The notes under the pieces were generated by a model, which did not search any database, had not been told where the DNA came from, and saw only the letters and a list, made by a program, of their open reading frames with translations. From Treponema sp. UBA6367 (GTDB taxonomy: Bacteria; Spirochaetota; Spirochaetia; Treponematales; Treponemataceae), in the NCBI GenBank assembly GCA_002437725.1, contig DJRF01000019.1:1-64000 (forward strand): a DNA stretch of 64,000 nucleotides, in the 5' to 3' direction. The first letter of the stretch is position 1, and the number at the start of each line of letters is the position of its first letter. The position numbers and the translations under genes are program-made. Positions 51,819-61,959 of this stretch are shown one piece after another.

Positions 51819-53396
51819 ATGTCATTAAATACACAAAAGCTTGGAAAAGCAATTTTTGAATATTTTTTACAAAGAATCTCACCGAACGAAAGTTTTAAAC
51901 TTTGTATTGATACATATACGTATGAACATTGTGCACATCAAGCTGGTATTACTGATAAAGAAATTGAGAATTTATTAAAAGGTGAAGGAACCGATTATAT
52001 AGGGGATTCATATAGTGCACTTGCAATTGTAGCACTCGAAACAAAGATTGCTTATGATGTCGAAACAGATTCTGATCTCGTAAACAGCTATAACAATCGG
52101 CTTATTGATAAACTCAAATATTTCTATGATAACAATTCTGTTCAACAGTTTTACAGAGATTGGCAGGATGAAATTTGGTTAAAGTCAAAGAAACTATTTG
52201 AGAAAGAGAAACGCTATCTTGATATTCCACACCCTCGTTCAGGTCCTGGATGTTATGTTCAGTATCCAGTTTCTCAAAGAATTATAAGCGGTATCTCAAT
52301 TATCAGATATGCTGATAGGTTTATTCAGTTGAACCTTGAACCGAGTTCTGGCATTACATATCAAATCTTTGAAGGATTGGTCTTTAATAGAAATGAGTAT
52401 TCATATAACACCATGATAAGAAGAATGGTGTTTTCATTCTATTGTGTCTGGGACGGAAGATGTTTCAGTGATATTCTAAATAGAAAAAAATCTCTAACAA
52501 GGGAACAAATAGAACAGAAAGCAAAAGATGAGTTTTGTATCCAGACAATACCAGAGATTAAGTTTTATATAAATAAACGACAAATAGATTTATCAAAAGA
52601 AAGAATAGACGATAAGTATCTCTGGAGATTTGATGAAAATAAGTACTTAACACGACGAGGAACATATTTCATCAAGGATAGCGATTATAATGATTGGCTT
52701 CCATATAATCGTGCAATTGATGCAGATGAAGAAGTTTTATTATTAACTACACAATCTCAATATTCTTCTTATGTAGAAAACCTTCGTAGTACTGATGAAA
52801 TTGAAGTTCTTTCAGCAGGCTTATATAAGATTCTTATTCTTAGATTAAGAAATCGAGAAGCTTTTGAAGCCTTTAGAATTCCTGTAAAAACTCAACCATA
52901 TTTTAGTTTCGTGGGTGGATTAAAAATTAAGAGAAATACTTATTATCCATTTGCTCTTCCTTTTATTGTATTAACAGACAAAGAATATGATAAGACTAAA
53001 TATACGAGTGTTTATTTAGATTCGAAAGAATATCCAATTGTTGATGGAAAAGCTCAAATCCCTGAAAAACTTAATCCTGGAAAACATTGTCTTAAATTAT
53101 TAAATTCTTGGGATTCTTCAGAAATGTTTTTTTCTGTAGAGTCGGTTTCTCCAGCTTCTATCCCAGAAAACCATGGTTGGGTTATGAATGAAGTAGATGG
53201 TGAAATGAGACCATCTAGTAACATTGGAGAAACTGTAATAGATGGACTTAGACTTAACGGTAATCTTGAATGGATTGAACGAAAGACTATCATGTCCATA
53301 AATCAGAATGATAATGAATTACGACCATTTTTATTCCAAAAGGAACGATTAGAAAATAGATTTCAATTAAATAGGAGAGATCATTATGGCAACTAA
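51819..53396 (+). CDS. First gene of an unknown helicase operon
   Basis: 525 residues, soluble. N-terminal helical domain (AIFEYFLQRISPNESFKLCIDTYTYEHCAHQAGITDKEIENLL), a conserved-looking PHPRSGPGCYVQYPVSQR at about 133-150, and a beta-rich C-terminal half with an Ig-like stretch (SVYLDSKEYPIVDGKAQIPEKLNPGKH near 405) and PENHGWVMNEVDGEM near 448. No nuclease, methylase or ATPase motif. Its end overlaps the next gene by 11 bases. It may be a recognition or scaffold subunit of the helicase system. I do not recognise the family. Confidence 0.7.
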   Translation: MSLNTQKLGKAIFEYFLQRISPNESFKLCIDTYTYEHCAHQAGITDKEIENLLKGEGTDYIGDSYSALAIVALETKIAYDVETDSDLVNSYNNRLIDKLKYFYDNNSVQQFYRDWQDEIWLKSKKLFEKEKRYLDIPHPRSGPGCYVQYPVSQRIISGISIIRYADRFIQLNLEPSSGITYQIFEGLVFNRNEYSYNTMIRRMVFSFYCVWDGRCFSDILNRKKSLTREQIEQKAKDEFCIQTIPEIKFYINKRQIDLSKERIDDKYLWRFDENKYLTRRGTYFIKDSDYNDWLPYNRAIDADEEVLLLTTQSQYSSYVENLRSTDEIEVLSAGLYKILILRLRNREAFEAFRIPVKTQPYFSFVGGLKIKRNTYYPFALPFIVLTDKEYDKTKYTSVYLDSKEYPIVDGKAQIPEKLNPGKHCLKLLNSWDSSEMFFSVESVSPASIPENHGWVMNEVDGEMRPSSNIGETVIDGLRLNGNLEWIERKTIMSINQNDNELRPFLFQKERLENRFQLNRRDHYGN

Positions 53397-55248
53397 TGAT
53401 GAAATTTTAGCTTCAAGAATTATTGGATTTATTGAGCCTGTATTGAATTCCGATAATGCACGAATTACTGTTATAGGATATAAGAATCCTGATGGCTCTT
53501 ATACAGCACTTGATAAAAGTAAGGCAAAATCAATTTTTTTCCCAGAAGGGAAAGTTTTTGCTCCTAAATTCCACTTTGATCGTGAAGGTTATAACGTTTC
53601 TCCAAATAGTTTTGTTGAATTCTTTGTCCGTACGAGCTTAAAAGATGCTAGTTTCAAAGGTGACGAGTACATCATGGATTATGGTGGAAAAATTATTCCT
53701 AAAACCTTTACTTCTATCATTACAATAAAATATCAGACATCGCTTGAGTCTGGTTTTATTACTCAGGATGAATTAGCTTCTTGTATAGATAAGTCAGAAT
53801 TGAAAAAACTGAATGGCTATTTTTTCTTACGGTCAGGAGATTATCTTTATGGACTGTTTAGATATGATGATTCCTCTGATTCCATAAGACCTGTAAAAGG
53901 TAAGGAAACCAATAGTTATGAAATTGATACTAACATTTATAATGAAAATTGTGTAAAAATTAATCAAAACGAATACTACATTGGAAATTTGAACCAATTC
54001 CCATTCAACCAAGTTGGAATCATTGATTGTATGGATGATAAGCAGATTGGTGAATGGTTTAAGGAGCAATTAAAAACTTGTGCAGAAGCTGAGAAACTAT
54101 TATCAGTCAAAAAGGAGGTTTTTCAAACATTTGCGAGTACATTTAAAGAAACAAATGATGTTATTGATGAGATTCGTTTGGAACGTGCAAAGGGGAAACT
54201 TGATTCTTTAGAGTTTACCTTCAAAGAAATAAAGGAACTTCTTGATTCAAATTCATCTCTTACACAACTTCTGAATAATACACTCAAACAAATGAAAGAT
54301 GAATATCAAAGTACTTGGGCTTCTGCTTTAGAAGCTTCTAAAGCAGCTTTAAATAAAGAGATTGAATCATTAACAATACAAAGAGATACCCTTAAGAAAG
54401 ATACAGATTTAATTCAGGCCAAGTATTCTGACAAAGAAAATGTACTGGAAGCTGCATATCAAGAGAAAAAAGCTAAGTTAGAAAGTGAAATTAAAGATTT
54501 AGAATCGAAACAAAAAGAAGTAAAAGCGCAGGTCTCTCAGATTTCTGATTGTATTGAAGTCGAGCCTATTGAGTATGGAAAAATTGGATCTACATTTACA
54601 AGACTTGAAGAAGATGAAGGATATGGATTTTTTAATTTATTAAAAGAAAATCTTGAATTAGATAGTATTCCAGAAGTTCTTAAAAATCAATTAAACAAAG
54701 AGAGTTCTCTTTTTGTAAACAAGGCGTGCTTCATTCCTAGTGTATCATGGGCATATTTGTATGCGAAGGCTATTAGGAATTCAAAATTATTTATAATGCA
54801 CGTAGAACACGATTGGCTTCATTATAAAGATTTTATGAATAATGGCCTGATTACTGTTTTAGAATCTTGTTATGATAATGAAGATATTAATCATGTGTTG
54901 GTATTTGATTCTTTAAACCTTACACAACCAGAATGCGGCTTACAACCATTTCTTGATGTAATTGAAGGACATTCAATTATTATTCCTGGAATAGGAAAAG
55001 CATTGCCAAAGAATCTAAAAGTTCTAGCAACTATTCAGGATTATCATGAAGATAATAGAATTGGATTACCATTAAACACAAATAATTATTCAGCTTGGGG
55101 ACGTATTGCTTCTATTAACGATAAGATAATAATTGATTCAGATATACTAGACTGTAATGAGTATATTGGTTATTTTGAGCCAAAGGATTTGATAGTTTCC
55201 AAAATTAATGACAATTCTGAACAGGTAGATAATGGATACTTCAATTAA
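53386..55248 (+). CDS. Coiled-coil protein with a degenerate McrB-like AAA domain
   Basis: 620 residues. N-terminal about 220 residues unrecognised and beta-rich; long coiled coil at about 240-390; then a C-terminal part that looks like the second half of a McrB-type AAA domain: HVLVFDSLNLTQPECGLQPFLDVIEG near 502-527, where Walker B/sensor residues (normally D-E-x-N) are DSLN. LPKNLKVLATIQDY follows in the sensor-1 position. I find no Walker A GxxGxGK(S/T) in it, so it is probably an inactive AAA or structural protein. Overlaps both neighbours. Confidence 0.7.
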   Translation: MATNDEILASRIIGFIEPVLNSDNARITVIGYKNPDGSYTALDKSKAKSIFFPEGKVFAPKFHFDREGYNVSPNSFVEFFVRTSLKDASFKGDEYIMDYGGKIIPKTFTSIITIKYQTSLESGFITQDELASCIDKSELKKLNGYFFLRSGDYLYGLFRYDDSSDSIRPVKGKETNSYEIDTNIYNENCVKINQNEYYIGNLNQFPFNQVGIIDCMDDKQIGEWFKEQLKTCAEAEKLLSVKKEVFQTFASTFKETNDVIDEIRLERAKGKLDSLEFTFKEIKELLDSNSSLTQLLNNTLKQMKDEYQSTWASALEASKAALNKEIESLTIQRDTLKKDTDLIQAKYSDKENVLEAAYQEKKAKLESEIKDLESKQKEVKAQVSQISDCIEVEPIEYGKIGSTFTRLEEDEGYGFFNLLKENLELDSIPEVLKNQLNKESSLFVNKACFIPSVSWAYLYAKAIRNSKLFIMHVEHDWLHYKDFMNNGLITVLESCYDNEDINHVLVFDSLNLTQPECGLQPFLDVIEGHSIIIPGIGKALPKNLKVLATIQDYHEDNRIGLPLNTNNYSAWGRIASINDKIIIDSDILDCNEYIGYFEPKDLIVSKINDNSEQVDNGYFN

Positions 55249-56038
55249 AACTCTGACAGATGAGACGTTTTTAATAATTCAGAAGAAACTTAGAAACTGG
55301 ATGCGAGTAAAAGGCTTTGTTACTTGGAAACAAATCCAAAAAGCTTGTAGAGATTTACTCGAAGGTTATCCGCAGGATTATATTTCTCAATATGGTAACT
55401 TTCCTGAATATAAATTATTTATGCCATTATTGAGGAAAGGAAAATGTGAAATCGCTCAAGTAGAAGGGAAATCGGGTTTTGTCTGCTTTCCTAAGAATGA
55501 ATATCTCGAGAATCCTGTAGACCCATTATTATTATTAAACAACTTTCCCGCATTAAACTCTTTAGTTGAGAATTTTAAAATTGAAAATTCTATAGAATTA
55601 AAGGTTTGGTGTGATCTTGAAGATTCTTACTCCTACAAGAGTAATATCTCTAAACTTGAAAAAGTTGGAATTTATAAATCAGAGGATAAGGTCTATAGTC
55701 CAGCTTTCTTATTTGATGGGAAAAATAAACTACTTATACCTGGTTATGATGAAAATATTGATGGAATTAGTATAGCGCGCTGTTTTGTAAGAGCAGCTGA
55801 AGAGAAAAAGATGTTTTTTTATCATAAAAAATCGAAGGCCTTAAATACAACAGTTTACAATGATTTACCAATTTTGATTACCAGAGCATTATTCTTATTT
55901 AATACGGACAATTTCAAGGATAATGATTTTAATTATCCAATAACTTATAAAAAAACATATATGAATATCAATGATAAAGCTATAAATGAACTTATGCGAA
56001 TATTTGGGAAGAGCTGTGTGGAGGTATTAAATGATTAA
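55232..56038 (+). CDS. Third gene of the helicase operon, unknown
   Basis: 268 residues, soluble. It starts within the end of the preceding gene (17-base overlap) and ends eight bases into the helicase gene. The N-terminal half contains WMRVKGFVTWKQIQKACRDLLEGYPQDYISQYG, a winged-helix-like segment, and an aromatic KLFMPLLRKGKCEIAQVEGKSGFVCFPK. The rest has no recognisable motif. Tight coupling suggests a subunit of the same complex; a DNA-binding role is only a guess from the winged-helix pattern. Confidence 0.68.
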   Translation: MDTSIKTLTDETFLIIQKKLRNWMRVKGFVTWKQIQKACRDLLEGYPQDYISQYGNFPEYKLFMPLLRKGKCEIAQVEGKSGFVCFPKNEYLENPVDPLLLLNNFPALNSLVENFKIENSIELKVWCDLEDSYSYKSNISKLEKVGIYKSEDKVYSPAFLFDGKNKLLIPGYDENIDGISIARCFVRAAEEKKMFFYHKKSKALNTTVYNDLPILITRALFLFNTDNFKDNDFNYPITYKKTYMNINDKAINELMRIFGKSCVEVLND

Positions 56039-59000
56039 TCCTGTTGCAATAGGAAGAAATTTAAAAGATATTTACTTGAAATATCTCGATACAGGTATTC
56101 CATTACGTGAAAAATGTTATATCGATGAACGAAGAAAGTTGTATGAAACAAATGGTGTTATCATGCAATCTCCAATTATTGAAATTGTAAATAAGTATGA
56201 AGGAGATATAGAACTCTCAAAGCTTTGTGTACAAGAAAGTTTATCTAAAGATATTGGGGAATTCATTAATGCCGGATTATTAAAAACAGATAATCCAAAT
56301 CACAACGAAATAAAGATTTATAAGCATCAAAAAGCAGCTGTACAAACTGTTTTGAAAGACAAGAAGAATCTTGTTGTAACAACAGGTACTGGTTCAGGAA
56401 AAACGGAGTGTTTTTTAATTCCTGTTCTTGCAAATCTCGTAACAGAATCAAAATACTGGCCAACAGCAAAAGAACGGACTCATGCTATAAGAACCCTGAT
56501 AATGTATCCGTTAAACGCTCTTGCTGAAGATCAAATGGTTCGCTTACGAAAATCACTTGAAAGTGAAGATATAAAAAACTGGTTAGATGAAAACAGAAAG
56601 GGAAATAGATTCACATTTGGAAGATACACTGGTAGAACTCCAGGTAAACCTAACGAAACCAGGCCTCAATCTTTAGCAAAATACAAAGCTCAATGGGAAT
56701 CTCTTAAAGCTACAAAAGAAACTGATCCTGAGGTTTATGAAAATTTAAGATATTCTATTCCATGTACGGATGACAATTCCGCAGAATTAATTATTCGTCA
56801 AGATATGCAATCAACTCCTCCAGATATCATGATTACCAACTACAGTATGCTAAATATCATGTTAATGCGAAAAAGAGAGGAGGATATTTTTGAAAAAACA
56901 AAGAAATGGCTTCAAGAAGATGAAGCACATGTATTCACATTAGTAATTGATGAATTACACACATATAGAGGAACTGCAGGAACAGAAGTTTCTTATATTT
57001 TAAAAGTTCTGTTAAACAGATTAGGTTTATCTCCATCCTCTAAGCAAGTACGTTTCTTAGCATCCAGTGCTTCTATGAACAAATGCGAACGAACGGATAA
57101 TTTCATAAGTGATTTCTTTGGTGTGGATTCTTCAACATTTGAAATAATTGCAGATGATAATAAGAAACCTGTAATAAGAGAAGAACTAAAAGAATTACCA
57201 TTACAATTGTTTGATAAAATATCAGAAATCGGCGAAATAAACGAAACTACTGAAAATAAGATATTAGAAATCATTATTTCAAATGGATTTACATCGTTCT
57301 ACGATTTAGCCAAAAAACATGACTTTACAAATTGGCTCGTTTATTCATTACAGGATGATAATAATTACGTTGCCGCCAGGTCTTTAGAATACATAGGGAA
57401 TAGATTATTCGGTACTCTTCCAAAAAGTCTTCTTTATGTTGAAATTTTAATCAGCCTCATTAATCTTGCACAGGATGAAAAAAAGAATTTTGTTCAACCA
57501 ATAAGAGCTCACTACTTTGCTCGAAACGTAGATAATATTTGGATTTGTTCTTCAGGCAAATGTTCTGCGGTTATCGAAGAATTTAGAGATCCTAAACGAA
57601 AATTTGGAAAACTATATGCAAAACCTGTAAACAGATGTTCATGTGGAGCTAAGGTATATGAAGCCATTGTTTGCCGACAATGTGGTGAAATCTTTTTAAG
57701 CGGTTATGAGAATGATGATAGAGAACCAAATAAGTGTTTTTTAGAAAACAACAAACCGCTTCTTTCAAATATTGAAATATCACCTACAATTCTTTTTAAA
57801 AGGACTCCAGGACAGGAACCTTTCGATGAAGATAATCCTAATGAAAGACATTGGTTAAGCTCCAAATTTGATTGTATTTCTGGCGAGCTCACAATCAATA
57901 GGATGGAAACTGAATACTTCAAATATGATAAAAAGAAATCCGCAGCTCCATTCCCAGAACGTTGTCCTGCATGTGATTGGCAAATTAAATATGATGAAGA
58001 AGAACAAACTCTGACTCCTCTATATCATCATGGTACTGGTGTTCAAAAAGTAGATCAGGTTTTTGCAGACTCACTTATTCGAATCCTTAAAAATAGAAAA
58101 GAAAAAAACAAATTGATTTTATTCTCCGATAGTCGCCAGGGAGCTGCAAAATTATCCGCAGGAATTGAATTGGATCACTATCGTGATGAGATACGTCTGG
58201 CTATGTTAAATTCTTTAGGTTCTGAATCAGAGTGTCTTGAATATCTAAAGCAGTGGCGAGAAAGAACAATAGAATGGATTGATATTCCAGAAGAATTAAG
58301 AAAAGGTCAATTGAAGGAACCTTATTTTAGACGTATACGAGAAGCTATCAATCTGGAAAGAGATGATGAAGATCCAGGAATGGATTTAGATTCTATTCTG
58401 AATGCTTCAAATACAGATATAGAAAAAATAGTTGATGGTGTAATTGAGAAACTTCTTAATACAGGCATAAATCCAGCAGGTCCATTCCCAAGTTATGAGG
58501 AATATGGTGATAATGCAAAATGGACGAAAGCTGTTGATTGGGAACGAAATAAATATTCAATAGAAACAACTCCGAAAGAAGAATTTTATAAAAAAGTCCG
58601 AACAAAGTGCAGGGCCGAATTACTAACAACAGCTTTTGGTTCAAATAAAAGAACTTTTGAACAATTAGCACTTGGTTATTTTAAGGTAAAAAACACTAAT
58701 GATGTTGAACAAGAATTCTTTGATTCTGCAATCCGTATTTTAGGTGAATCTTGGCGAATATATGATACTAACAGACGATATTTACCAAAAGGCTTCCCGA
58801 AGCGATTATGGAAATATGCAGAAAAAGTATATGGTGATAAAATGCGTGGCGACCATCCAAAAATGGATGCTCTAAAATCTGCATTAATTACATTAGAACT
58901 GGTAAAAAGTGATACAGATATTTCACTAACTGGAGAAGGAATTGAGTTTGTTCCATTTGAAAAATGTGAATTTGTTTGGAAGTGTCAAAGATGTGGAACT

Positions 59001-61289
59001 GTTCACTTACATCATTCAAAAGAGGTTTGTACATTCTGTGGAGATAAATTAGATGATTCTTGCAAGATAGATGCAAAAGACTATGAGAAACCAGACACTA
59101 TTTATACTTCCGGATTATTTGGAAATGAATTGACACGCCTTCATTGCGAAGAGCTGACTGGTCAAACAGATGACGACGACGCTTTAGACAGACAGCGTCT
59201 TTTCCAAGATATGGTAAAGGCTAAAGAAGTAAAAAAAGTTGATACGATTGATTTACTATCAGTTACAACAACAATGGAAGCCGGTGTTGATATAGGTTCT
59301 CTTTCTGCAGTTATGATGGGAAATGTTCCACCCCAAAGATTCAACTATCAACAGCGTGTTGGTCGAGCCGGCCGTCGAAATACACCTTTATCTCTAGCAC
59401 TTACAGTCGCTCGTGTAAATAGTCATGACCAAAGTCATTATACTCAACCGGAACGTATGGTTACAGGCCAGCCTGCAGTTCCATATATTGATTTAAGAAG
59501 TACAGATATCTTAAGACGCTTTATTATAAAAGAAGTCTTAAGAATTGCTTTTATAGAAAAGGGAATTGTGCCTGAAAACAGCTCTGTACATGGCGAATTT
59601 GGAAGTATAGAGGATTGGAAAGAAAACAAAAAACTCATTAAAGCCTGGTTAGGAACTAATAACCCAACTATTCAGAAAATAGTTGATACTTACGCTGACA
59701 AGACAAAAATCGATAAAGCCGAGTTAGATAGAATTGTTGAAGATATACATTCGAATCTTATACAAGAAATAGATAATAAGATTCATAAAGATGAGTTTAT
59801 TCAAAACGAATTATCGGAACGACTTGCAGCTACTGGTCTTCTTCCTATGTTTGGTTTTCCAACTCAGGTTAGATATTTATATGAAGCTAAACCGTTCTCT
59901 TTTCCACCTAAGAAGGTGACGGATAGACAGATGGATTTGGCACTGACATCTTTCACACCTGGTTGTGAAGTGGTCAAAGATAAGAAGGTTTTAAAATCAA
60001 TTGGATTTATTACTTATGAGAGTGTTAGAGGTCAACCAAAAGCAAAGAGCGGTCTTCATATTTTTGAGGAGAAAAAACTTTTAAGTTGTAATAACTGTTC
60101 TTACGTTGCAATGGTAGATAAATCAATTGATAACACGTGTCCTATTTGTAGATGCGAAATTGAGCCTATAGACAGTGTTGCATCACCTTTAGGATACAGA
60201 ACCGAATATACAAAATCTTCTGAAAAGGATTTTGATGGCCGCTTTGAATGGTTGCCAATGACAAGTGAAACTCGTATTGATAGTGAGCAAACCGAAATAA
60301 CATTAAAACCGGTCGCAAATACTAATCTCTTGGTTGGTAATAATGAATATCCTGAAAAAGGTGTTGTTAATACTATTAATACAAATAAAGGTAAACTTTT
60401 TACACTTTTCAAATCTAATAAGGAAGAGGGGTGGTATGATCCGAAGTTTGTATACTATAAAGGGGCATTTGACTTTGATCCGGAATCACAAAGAGATTTC
60501 GCTTTGATTTCTTCAAAAGTAACAGGCGTCTTAGAGATTAGTATTAATTCTCAGAATCCAGACATAATTCTTTCTCCATTACATCTTTCAAATGATTTAC
60601 TTGAAAGACAGAGGCTTACAGCTCTTAGAGGTTCTTTTGTTTCATGGGGTAATTTGTTACGAAAGGCCGTCACAAATTATTTAGATATTGAGACCACCGA
60701 GTTGACCGTTGATTATTTCGTAAAACGAGATAGTCAAGACGAAAAGTCAGTAAGAGCTGGAGTTTTCATGGTTGAACAACTTGAGAATGGAGCAGGATAT
60801 ACTTCTTTCTTAGGCAATGCAGATTCTGAAATACAGTTTGACGTCTTCCTTAAGCAGTTACTTAAAAATGGAAATATCTATGAAAAATTAACAGAAGAAA
60901 ATCACAAAGAAACATGTGATTGCTCATGTTATGATTGTTTACGAGATTACTACAACCAAAAATATCACGAAATGCTTGATTGGCGTTTGGGTCTAGATTT
61001 GGCACAGATTGCAGCAAATGATTCTTATGTTCCTTCCATTATGGATAAGTCTGGCTATTGGTATAATCTTCTTCAATCAAGAGTTGAAGCTCTGAAAGGA
61101 CAAGATACAGAAGAAATTGAGTTTTATCCCCATAATGAAACATTTATTATAAAAATAAATAACGAAACTATAATTTTGGCGCATCCATTCTGGAGTATAC
61201 ATAAGATTTCTAAATTATCCAGACAGTATGGATGTCCTAATGCTAGAATAGTTTATGTTAATACTTTCATTCAAAACTTAAAGTTATAG
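56031..61289 (+). CDS. Giant DEAD/DEAH-type helicase with DUF1998 C-terminus
   Basis: 1752 residues. Walker A TTGTGSGKTE at 117-126, DELHTYRG (motif II) at about 306-313, helicase C-terminal QQRVGRAGRR near 1106-1115, and a DUF1998-type cysteine end CDCSCYDCLRDYYNQKYHEMLDWRL at about 1628-1652. Three more Cys clusters (CSCGAKVYEAIVCRQCGE near 535, CQRCG...CTFCG near 984, CNNCSYV...CPICRC near 1352) probably bind zinc. DUF1998 helicases drive Druantia (DruE), DISARM and related systems, but the three partner genes here do not resemble those systems' proteins as far as I can tell. Confidence 0.85.
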   Translation: MINPVAIGRNLKDIYLKYLDTGIPLREKCYIDERRKLYETNGVIMQSPIIEIVNKYEGDIELSKLCVQESLSKDIGEFINAGLLKTDNPNHNEIKIYKHQKAAVQTVLKDKKNLVVTTGTGSGKTECFLIPVLANLVTESKYWPTAKERTHAIRTLIMYPLNALAEDQMVRLRKSLESEDIKNWLDENRKGNRFTFGRYTGRTPGKPNETRPQSLAKYKAQWESLKATKETDPEVYENLRYSIPCTDDNSAELIIRQDMQSTPPDIMITNYSMLNIMLMRKREEDIFEKTKKWLQEDEAHVFTLVIDELHTYRGTAGTEVSYILKVLLNRLGLSPSSKQVRFLASSASMNKCERTDNFISDFFGVDSSTFEIIADDNKKPVIREELKELPLQLFDKISEIGEINETTENKILEIIISNGFTSFYDLAKKHDFTNWLVYSLQDDNNYVAARSLEYIGNRLFGTLPKSLLYVEILISLINLAQDEKKNFVQPIRAHYFARNVDNIWICSSGKCSAVIEEFRDPKRKFGKLYAKPVNRCSCGAKVYEAIVCRQCGEIFLSGYENDDREPNKCFLENNKPLLSNIEISPTILFKRTPGQEPFDEDNPNERHWLSSKFDCISGELTINRMETEYFKYDKKKSAAPFPERCPACDWQIKYDEEEQTLTPLYHHGTGVQKVDQVFADSLIRILKNRKEKNKLILFSDSRQGAAKLSAGIELDHYRDEIRLAMLNSLGSESECLEYLKQWRERTIEWIDIPEELRKGQLKEPYFRRIREAINLERDDEDPGMDLDSILNASNTDIEKIVDGVIEKLLNTGINPAGPFPSYEEYGDNAKWTKAVDWERNKYSIETTPKEEFYKKVRTKCRAELLTTAFGSNKRTFEQLALGYFKVKNTNDVEQEFFDSAIRILGESWRIYDTNRRYLPKGFPKRLWKYAEKVYGDKMRGDHPKMDALKSALITLELVKSDTDISLTGEGIEFVPFEKCEFVWKCQRCGTVHLHHSKEVCTFCGDKLDDSCKIDAKDYEKPDTIYTSGLFGNELTRLHCEELTGQTDDDDALDRQRLFQDMVKAKEVKKVDTIDLLSVTTTMEAGVDIGSLSAVMMGNVPPQRFNYQQRVGRAGRRNTPLSLALTVARVNSHDQSHYTQPERMVTGQPAVPYIDLRSTDILRRFIIKEVLRIAFIEKGIVPENSSVHGEFGSIEDWKENKKLIKAWLGTNNPTIQKIVDTYADKTKIDKAELDRIVEDIHSNLIQEIDNKIHKDEFIQNELSERLAATGLLPMFGFPTQVRYLYEAKPFSFPPKKVTDRQMDLALTSFTPGCEVVKDKKVLKSIGFITYESVRGQPKAKSGLHIFEEKKLLSCNNCSYVAMVDKSIDNTCPICRCEIEPIDSVASPLGYRTEYTKSSEKDFDGRFEWLPMTSETRIDSEQTEITLKPVANTNLLVGNNEYPEKGVVNTINTNKGKLFTLFKSNKEEGWYDPKFVYYKGAFDFDPESQRDFALISSKVTGVLEISINSQNPDIILSPLHLSNDLLERQRLTALRGSFVSWGNLLRKAVTNYLDIETTELTVDYFVKRDSQDEKSVRAGVFMVEQLENGAGYTSFLGNADSEIQFDVFLKQLLKNGNIYEKLTEENHKETCDCSCYDCLRDYYNQKYHEMLDWRLGLDLAQIAANDSYVPSIMDKSGYWYNLLQSRVEALKGQDTEEIEFYPHNETFIIKINNETIILAHPFWSIHKISKLSRQYGCPNARIVYVNTFIQNLKL

Positions 61290-61298
61290 GAGTGGTTA

Positions 61299-61592
61299 AT
61301 GTTGCATTTTTAATATTATTCGTCCAAATGAATTAAGAAATATTAATAAAGAAAACTTCATCTTCAGGCTCATTCAGACAATCAATCTTACAAGATACTG
61401 TCAAAAAATCTTGCTAAGGTTGAAACAGTTTTATGTCCTATATGCTTGGAAGGTTTTAGGAAAACAGAGTCATCTGCTTTTTTAAAACAATTGTTGTCCA
61501 GCATTTTTTTGGAGCTTGCAATTAAAAAATATGTTTTCTTGTCTGCAAACTTACACTACATCTATCTTGAATTATTAAAAAATGTAGTGTAA
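61299..61592 (+). pseudogene. Possible decayed fifth gene of the helicase operon
   Basis: An ATG at 61299 with GGAGTGG upstream follows the helicase stop by nine bases but meets a stop after four codons. Shifting frame gives IFNIIRPNELRNINKEN, and a second shift near 61356 gives KLHLQAHSDNQSYKILSKNLAKVE followed by TVLCPICLEGFRKTESS with a CxxC pair. Both pieces look like protein, so a small zinc-binding gene may have been broken by two indels. Evidence is limited to sequence character. Confidence 0.35.
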
Positions 61593-61640
61593 ATTATAGT
61601 TACACTACAAATAATCAAAATTAACATATTTGTAGTGTAA
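61551..61640. promoter_or_regulatory. Operator with four TTACACTACA half-sites in two inverted pairs
   Basis: TTACACTACAT (61551-61561) pairs with ATGTAGTGTAA (61582-61592), and TTACACTACAAAT (61600-61612) with ATTTGTAGTGTAA (61628-61640), the last 11 bases before the ATG at 61651. All four share TTACACTACA. A repressor binding as two dimers is likely, and the downstream pair is probably autoregulated. Confidence 0.7.
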
Positions 61641-61650
61641 GTGTGTTTAT

Positions 61651-61959
61651 ATGAAATCGGATGTGGTAAAAGCGGTTTTTCAGGATGAACTAGAAAGAAA
61701 CCAGCGCCTAGTATCTCGTTATGAAAAAGAATTGGAAAATCTTCCTAAAGGCTCTATTTATAAGAGAAAAATAGGTAATCATGAATATCTGTATTTAAAT
61801 TACAGAGAAGGAAACAAAGTTGTTTCTAAATTTTTGGGAAAAAAGGAAACGTTTGATTCAGATGAATTGCATGCACAGATAAACAAACGAAATGAATATA
61901 AACAGCTCATAAAAAAACTTAAACTCGAACAAAAGGATTTGTTAAAGGCATTAAAATGA
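61651..61959 (+). CDS. Antitoxin-like small protein upstream of a nucleotidyltransferase
   Basis: 102 residues, mostly helical and charged, with a central beta element (KGSIYKRKIGNHEYLYLNYREGNKVVSKFLGKK at about 33-65) and a helical C-terminus. This small-protein-then-nucleotidyltransferase arrangement, with a four-base overlap (ATGA) to the next gene and a strong operator before it, fits the antitoxin position of a type II or IV toxin-antitoxin pair. No canonical helix-turn-helix is visible, so its role in binding the operator is uncertain. Confidence 0.65.
   Translation: MKSDVVKAVFQDELERNQRLVSRYEKELENLPKGSIYKRKIGNHEYLYLNYREGNKVVSKFLGKKETFDSDELHAQINKRNEYKQLIKKLKLEQKDLLKALK

Noticed and set aside
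56031..61289. Assignment of the operon to Druantia or DISARM
   Set aside because: The helicase fits either, but no DruA-D/DruH, DrmB/DrmC-type phospholipase-D or methylase partner is recognisable.
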